Below are positions 43,167 to 45,478 of a DNA stretch of 45,478 bases, piece by piece. A program made the translations under genes and the position numbers. The notes beneath the pieces were generated by a model that saw only the letters and a program-made list of their open reading frames with translations, was not told where the DNA came from and searched no databases. This stretch comes from Burkholderiaceae bacterium (GTDB taxonomy: Bacteria; Pseudomonadota; Gammaproteobacteria; Burkholderiales; Burkholderiaceae_C): assembly GCA_019745555.1 (NCBI GenBank), contig JAIESX010000041.1, positions 1-45,478 on the forward strand, given 5' to 3'. Within the stretch, counting starts at the first letter, position 1. Every line of letters begins with the position of its first letter.

Positions 43167-44354
43167 ATGCAATTCGCCGCACGCCTCAACAACGTCGAAA
43201 CCTCCGCCATCCGCGAACTCTTCAAGCTGCTGGGCAAGCCCGGCATCATCTCCTTTGCCGGCGGCTTCCCCGACAGCGCCATGTTCGACGTGGACGGCAT
43301 CCGCGAAGCCTCCATGAAGGCCCTGGCCGAGGAACCGGGCGGCGCCCTGCAGTACGGCGCCACCGAAGGCTACAACCCCCTGCGTGAACAGCTGGCCGCC
43401 TTCATGGGCAGCAAGGGCGTGCAGGTCAATCCCGATGGGCTCATCGTCACCACCGGCAGCCAGCAGGCCCTGGATCTGATCGGCAAGACGCTTGTCGATC
43501 CTAGCGCCAAGGTCATCGTCGAGGCGCCCACCTTCCTCGCCACCATCCAGTGCTTCCGCCTCTATGGCGCCCAGGTCATCGGCGCGCCCATCGACGCGCA
43601 CGGCGTACAGGTGGACAAACTGGAGCAGCTGATTGCTGAACACCAGCCGCGCTTCGTCTACCTCATCCCCACCTTCGGCAACCCCAGTGGCGCCACCCTG
43701 AGCCTGGAGCGCCGCAAGCGCATCCTGGAGCTGGCCGTGAAGACCCAGACCGTGGTGATCGAGGACGATCCCTATGGCGACCTCTACTTCGGCGAAGCCC
43801 CGCCGGCGAGCCTCATGGCCCTCACGGCCCAAGTGCCCGGCAGCCGCGACTGGCTTGTGCACTGTGGCTCCTTGAGCAAGGTGCTCAGCCCCGGCCTGCG
43901 CGTGGGCTGGATGATTGCCCCGCCCGAGCTGCTGGCCAAAGCCACCATGTGCAAGCAGTTCAGCGACGCCCACACCAGCACCTTCGCCCAGGCCACGGCC
44001 GCGCAATACCTCAAGGCCGGCCGCATGCCCGCCACGCTGGACAAGGTGCGCCAGGTCTACGCCGGCCGCGCGAAGACCATGGGCGAGTGCCTCAAGAAGG
44101 AACTCGGCGACGCCATCGAGTTCACCCAGCCCGGCGGTGGCCTGTTCTTCTGGGCCCGGCTCACGGGCACGGGCGGCAAGCTCAATGATGCCAACGAGCT
44201 GGCCAAGCGGGCGATTGAAAAGGGCGTGGCCTTTGTGCCGGGCGCGCCCTTCTTTGCGACCAACCCCGATGTCTCATCCCTGCGCCTGAGTTTTGCGACG
44301 GTGGGGGAGGACAAGATACGCGAGGGCGTGGCGCGCCTGGGCACGGCCCTCTGA
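43167..44354 (+). CDS. PLP-dependent aminotransferase (LysN/MocR-catalytic type)
   Basis: A 395-aa fold-type I aminotransferase similar to 2-aminoadipate or aromatic aminotransferases of the LysN/PatA type. ISFAGGFPDSAMFD (about 28-41), TTGSQQALDLIGKTL (about 93-107), IPTFGNPSGAT (about 168-178) and the PLP lysine in CGSLSKVLSPGLRVGWM (about 232-248) are conserved. The substrate is not resolved. A frameshifted copy of its 3' end lies at 45148, so there was once a second copy. It precedes the LprI-like gene by 7 bp and may be co-transcribed with it. Confidence 0.88.
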   Translation: MQFAARLNNVETSAIRELFKLLGKPGIISFAGGFPDSAMFDVDGIREASMKALAEEPGGALQYGATEGYNPLREQLAAFMGSKGVQVNPDGLIVTTGSQQALDLIGKTLVDPSAKVIVEAPTFLATIQCFRLYGAQVIGAPIDAHGVQVDKLEQLIAEHQPRFVYLIPTFGNPSGATLSLERRKRILELAVKTQTVVIEDDPYGDLYFGEAPPASLMALTAQVPGSRDWLVHCGSLSKVLSPGLRVGWMIAPPELLAKATMCKQFSDAHTSTFAQATAAQYLKAGRMPATLDKVRQVYAGRAKTMGECLKKELGDAIEFTQPGGGLFFWARLTGTGGKLNDANELAKRAIEKGVAFVPGAPFFATNPDVSSLRLSFATVGEDKIREGVARLGTAL

Positions 44355-44361
44355 CGCCACC

Positions 44362-45129
44362 ATGAAGGCGCTGTTTCTGTCCCTGCTGCTGACACCGGTG
44401 CTGCTCTGCGGCCCGGCGGCCCACGCCCAGGAAGCAGCGGCGCCCACCCCTGGCTTCGATTGCCGGTTGGCAAAGAAGGCTGTGGAGCAATGGATCTGCG
44501 CCAACCCTGAACTGATGCAGGCCGACCAGCGCCTGAACGAGATCTACCGCACCGCCCAGGCCAAGCCAGACGGCGACACCGTCCTAGTCGTCTTGCGGAC
44601 CAGCCAACTGCGCTGGCTGCGCCAGCGCAACCGCTGCGACAGCCAGGACTGCGTGGCCCAGGCCTATGCTCAGCGCACGGCCGAGCTGCAGGCCTCCAAC
44701 CGCCGCGTGCAGGTGCTGAACGGAGCTGTGTTCGTACCGGTGTTCTCGCGCACGCTAGACCAGGTCAACGACACGCGGGCCGTGCATGGCATCCCGCTGC
44801 GGCGCGCGCAGCCCACGGCCTTCCAGGTGGAGCTGTACATCGACCCGCAGGACGCGCGCCCCTGGAGCAGCGGAGGGCCGGGCGCGCGCATCGCCTGCTG
44901 GCCGCCCGACCGCCGCGAGGGCTATGCCTCGCGCTTCTCCTATCAAGCTCGTTCGTGGGGCGACGCTTTTCGCCCCATCGAGCGCGACGGGCGCAAGGGC
45001 TACATCCTGCTGCGCTTCGTGCTGGGCAAGGACCTGCCGCTGAACGAAGACATCTTTTGCAGCGTCGCGCTGACCGAGTGGCTGCTGGACCAGCCCAGCC
45101 AGCTCCATCTGGTGGAGGCGGCACGCTGA
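44362..45129 (+). CDS. Secreted LprI-like domain protein
   Basis: A 255-aa protein with a signal peptide (about 1-23, ending AHAQ). Residues about 32-115 form the LprI/DUF1311-type domain with Cys pairs: FDCRLAKKAVEQWIC, then LNEIYRTAQAK, then RQRNRCDSQDCVAQAY. LprI-like domains occur in lysozyme inhibitors and many uncharacterised envelope proteins. The C-terminal part (about 125-255) has no family I recognise. It stands between the aminotransferase gene and a remnant of a second aminotransferase copy, so it was probably inserted into, or captured by, a tandem duplication. Confidence 0.75.
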   Translation: MKALFLSLLLTPVLLCGPAAHAQEAAAPTPGFDCRLAKKAVEQWICANPELMQADQRLNEIYRTAQAKPDGDTVLVVLRTSQLRWLRQRNRCDSQDCVAQAYAQRTAELQASNRRVQVLNGAVFVPVFSRTLDQVNDTRAVHGIPLRRAQPTAFQVELYIDPQDARPWSSGGPGARIACWPPDRREGYASRFSYQARSWGDAFRPIERDGRKGYILLRFVLGKDLPLNEDIFCSVALTEWLLDQPSQLHLVEAAR

Positions 45130-45147
45130 CCCAGGCTCTGCCGCCTA

Positions 45148-45239
45148 GCCCGATGTCTTATTCCTGCGCCTGAGCTTTGCGACGGTGGTGGGGAGAGAAG
45201 ATCCGCGAAGGGGTGAGGCGGTTGGGGAGGGTGGTGTGA
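45148..45239 (+). pseudogene. 3' remnant of a second aminotransferase gene
   Basis: This 92-bp stretch aligns with the last 30 or so codons of the aminotransferase gene that ends at 44354. The original reads PDVSSLRLSFATVG and REGVARLGTAL, stop; the remnant reads PDVLFLRLSFATVV and, after a +1 frameshift near 45187-45200, REGVRRLGRVV, stop. It has no start and no upstream part, so it is a decayed fragment. Confidence 0.85.
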
Positions 45240-45257
45240 ATGCAGGATGAGGTAGGA

Positions 45258-45289
45258 GAGGCGCCTTTGTGGCGCCTCAACTTTTTTTC
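45258..45289 (+). terminator. Rho-independent terminator
   Basis: GAGGCGCC-TTTGT-GGCGCCTC (45258-45278, 8-bp perfect stem) is followed on the plus strand by AAC and a run of seven T. It ends the aminotransferase/LprI transcript. It overlaps the 3' end of the convergent minus-strand gene. Confidence 0.9.
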
Positions 45290-45478
45290 TCAGTGCTGAT
45301 TTGAGTCTTTTGCTTTTTGAGATGAGAGAGAGCCTCAATAATGCCGTCTCTCTTCTTTGCGATATCAAGCAAAGACGTCAGATTTATGTCGACTATTGGG
45401 GTGAAGCCTCCTCGAATTCCTGAACCAATCAGAAGTAGAGGTTGGGGAATTGTTTCACACGGTACTCGACCGGCGGAA
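45277..45478 (-). CDS. 3' end of an unrecognised gene (partial)
   Basis: On the minus strand a frame enters from the right edge and runs 66 codons to a stop at 45277-45279. The visible C-terminus includes PLLLIGSGIRGGFTPIVDI near the start and a charged end, IIEALSHLKKQKTQISTEKKS. The DNA is visibly AT-richer than the genes to the left, as in the left-hand accessory segment. I do not recognise the family; the start and most of the gene are outside the window. Confidence 0.55.
   Translation of the reverse strand, partial: SAGRVPCETIPQPLLLIGSGIRGGFTPIVDINLTSLLDIAKKRDGIIEALSHLKKQKTQISTEKKS

Noticed and set aside
43784..44044. Minus-strand open frame inside the aminotransferase gene
   Set aside because: No ribosome site or homology, and it lies wholly within a well-supported gene.
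1..45478. tRNA, rRNA, CRISPR arrays and insertion sequences
   Set aside because: No tRNA-like cloverleaf, rRNA segment, regularly spaced repeat or transposase frame was recognised by eye on either strand.

Overview
The window is GC-rich chromosomal DNA, very probably from a betaproteobacterium of the order Burkholderiales (Comamonadaceae-like). The reasons are a Bug/TctC-type solute-binding protein with TctB and TctA, a zapB-like/zapA pair followed by a 6S RNA, a complete oxalyl-CoA module, a late cobalamin operon behind a B12 riboswitch, and abundant HDOD, HD-GYP and GGDEF/EAL proteins. Placement rests on recognition of families, not on a search. Both ends are visibly AT-richer than the rest and hold partial, poorly recognised genes.

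Layout. (1) 1-1230: AT-richer accessory segment with a DUF4062-like/coiled-coil protein; its junction falls inside the 3' end of xdhC. (2) 1109-6044: molybdenum hydroxylase operon (2Fe-2S subunit, Tat-exported Mo subunit, XdhC) divergent from an AraC_N-type regulator. (3) 6050-12021: housekeeping and signalling genes (Bcr/CflA pump, HDOD, hemolysin III, YbaK, META lipoprotein, DUF3391-HD-GYP). (4) 12058-22995: oxalate region with two formyl-CoA:oxalate CoA-transferases, oxalyl-CoA decarboxylase, a divergent Crp/Fnr regulator, a tctC-tctB-tctA operon ending in a degenerate cytidylate-kinase-like/BON protein, and a stand-alone formyl-THF-hydrolase-like protein. (5) 22996-24775: TauE/SafE permease, 6S RNA, zapA and a zapB-like gene. 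(6) 24784-37477: cobalamin riboswitch and twelve tightly packed genes for corrinoid uptake (btuB, btuF, btuC, btuD), adenosylation and nucleotide-loop assembly. (7) 37524-45129: MHYT-GGDEF-EAL protein, endonuclease III, HDOD, phosphatase lipoprotein, PLP aminotransferase and LprI-like protein, then a frameshifted remnant of a second aminotransferase copy. (8) 45277-45478: 3' end of an unrecognised minus-strand gene.

How the genes may work together. In the oxalate region, Frc makes oxalyl-CoA, Oxc decarboxylates it to formyl-CoA, and Frc recycles the CoA. Two FNR-like palindromes, TTGACCACGGTCAA (16800-16813) upstream of oxc-frc and TTGATTGCGGTCAA (21868-21881) upstream of tctC, suggest one regulon under the local Crp/Fnr protein, whose recognition helix carries the FNR-type E-x2-S-R pattern. 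This predicts that the tripartite transporter and the kinase-like/BON protein belong to oxalate (or related dicarboxylate) use. The cobalamin operon carries only uptake, adenosylation, amidation and lower-ligand steps; no corrin-ring genes are visible here.
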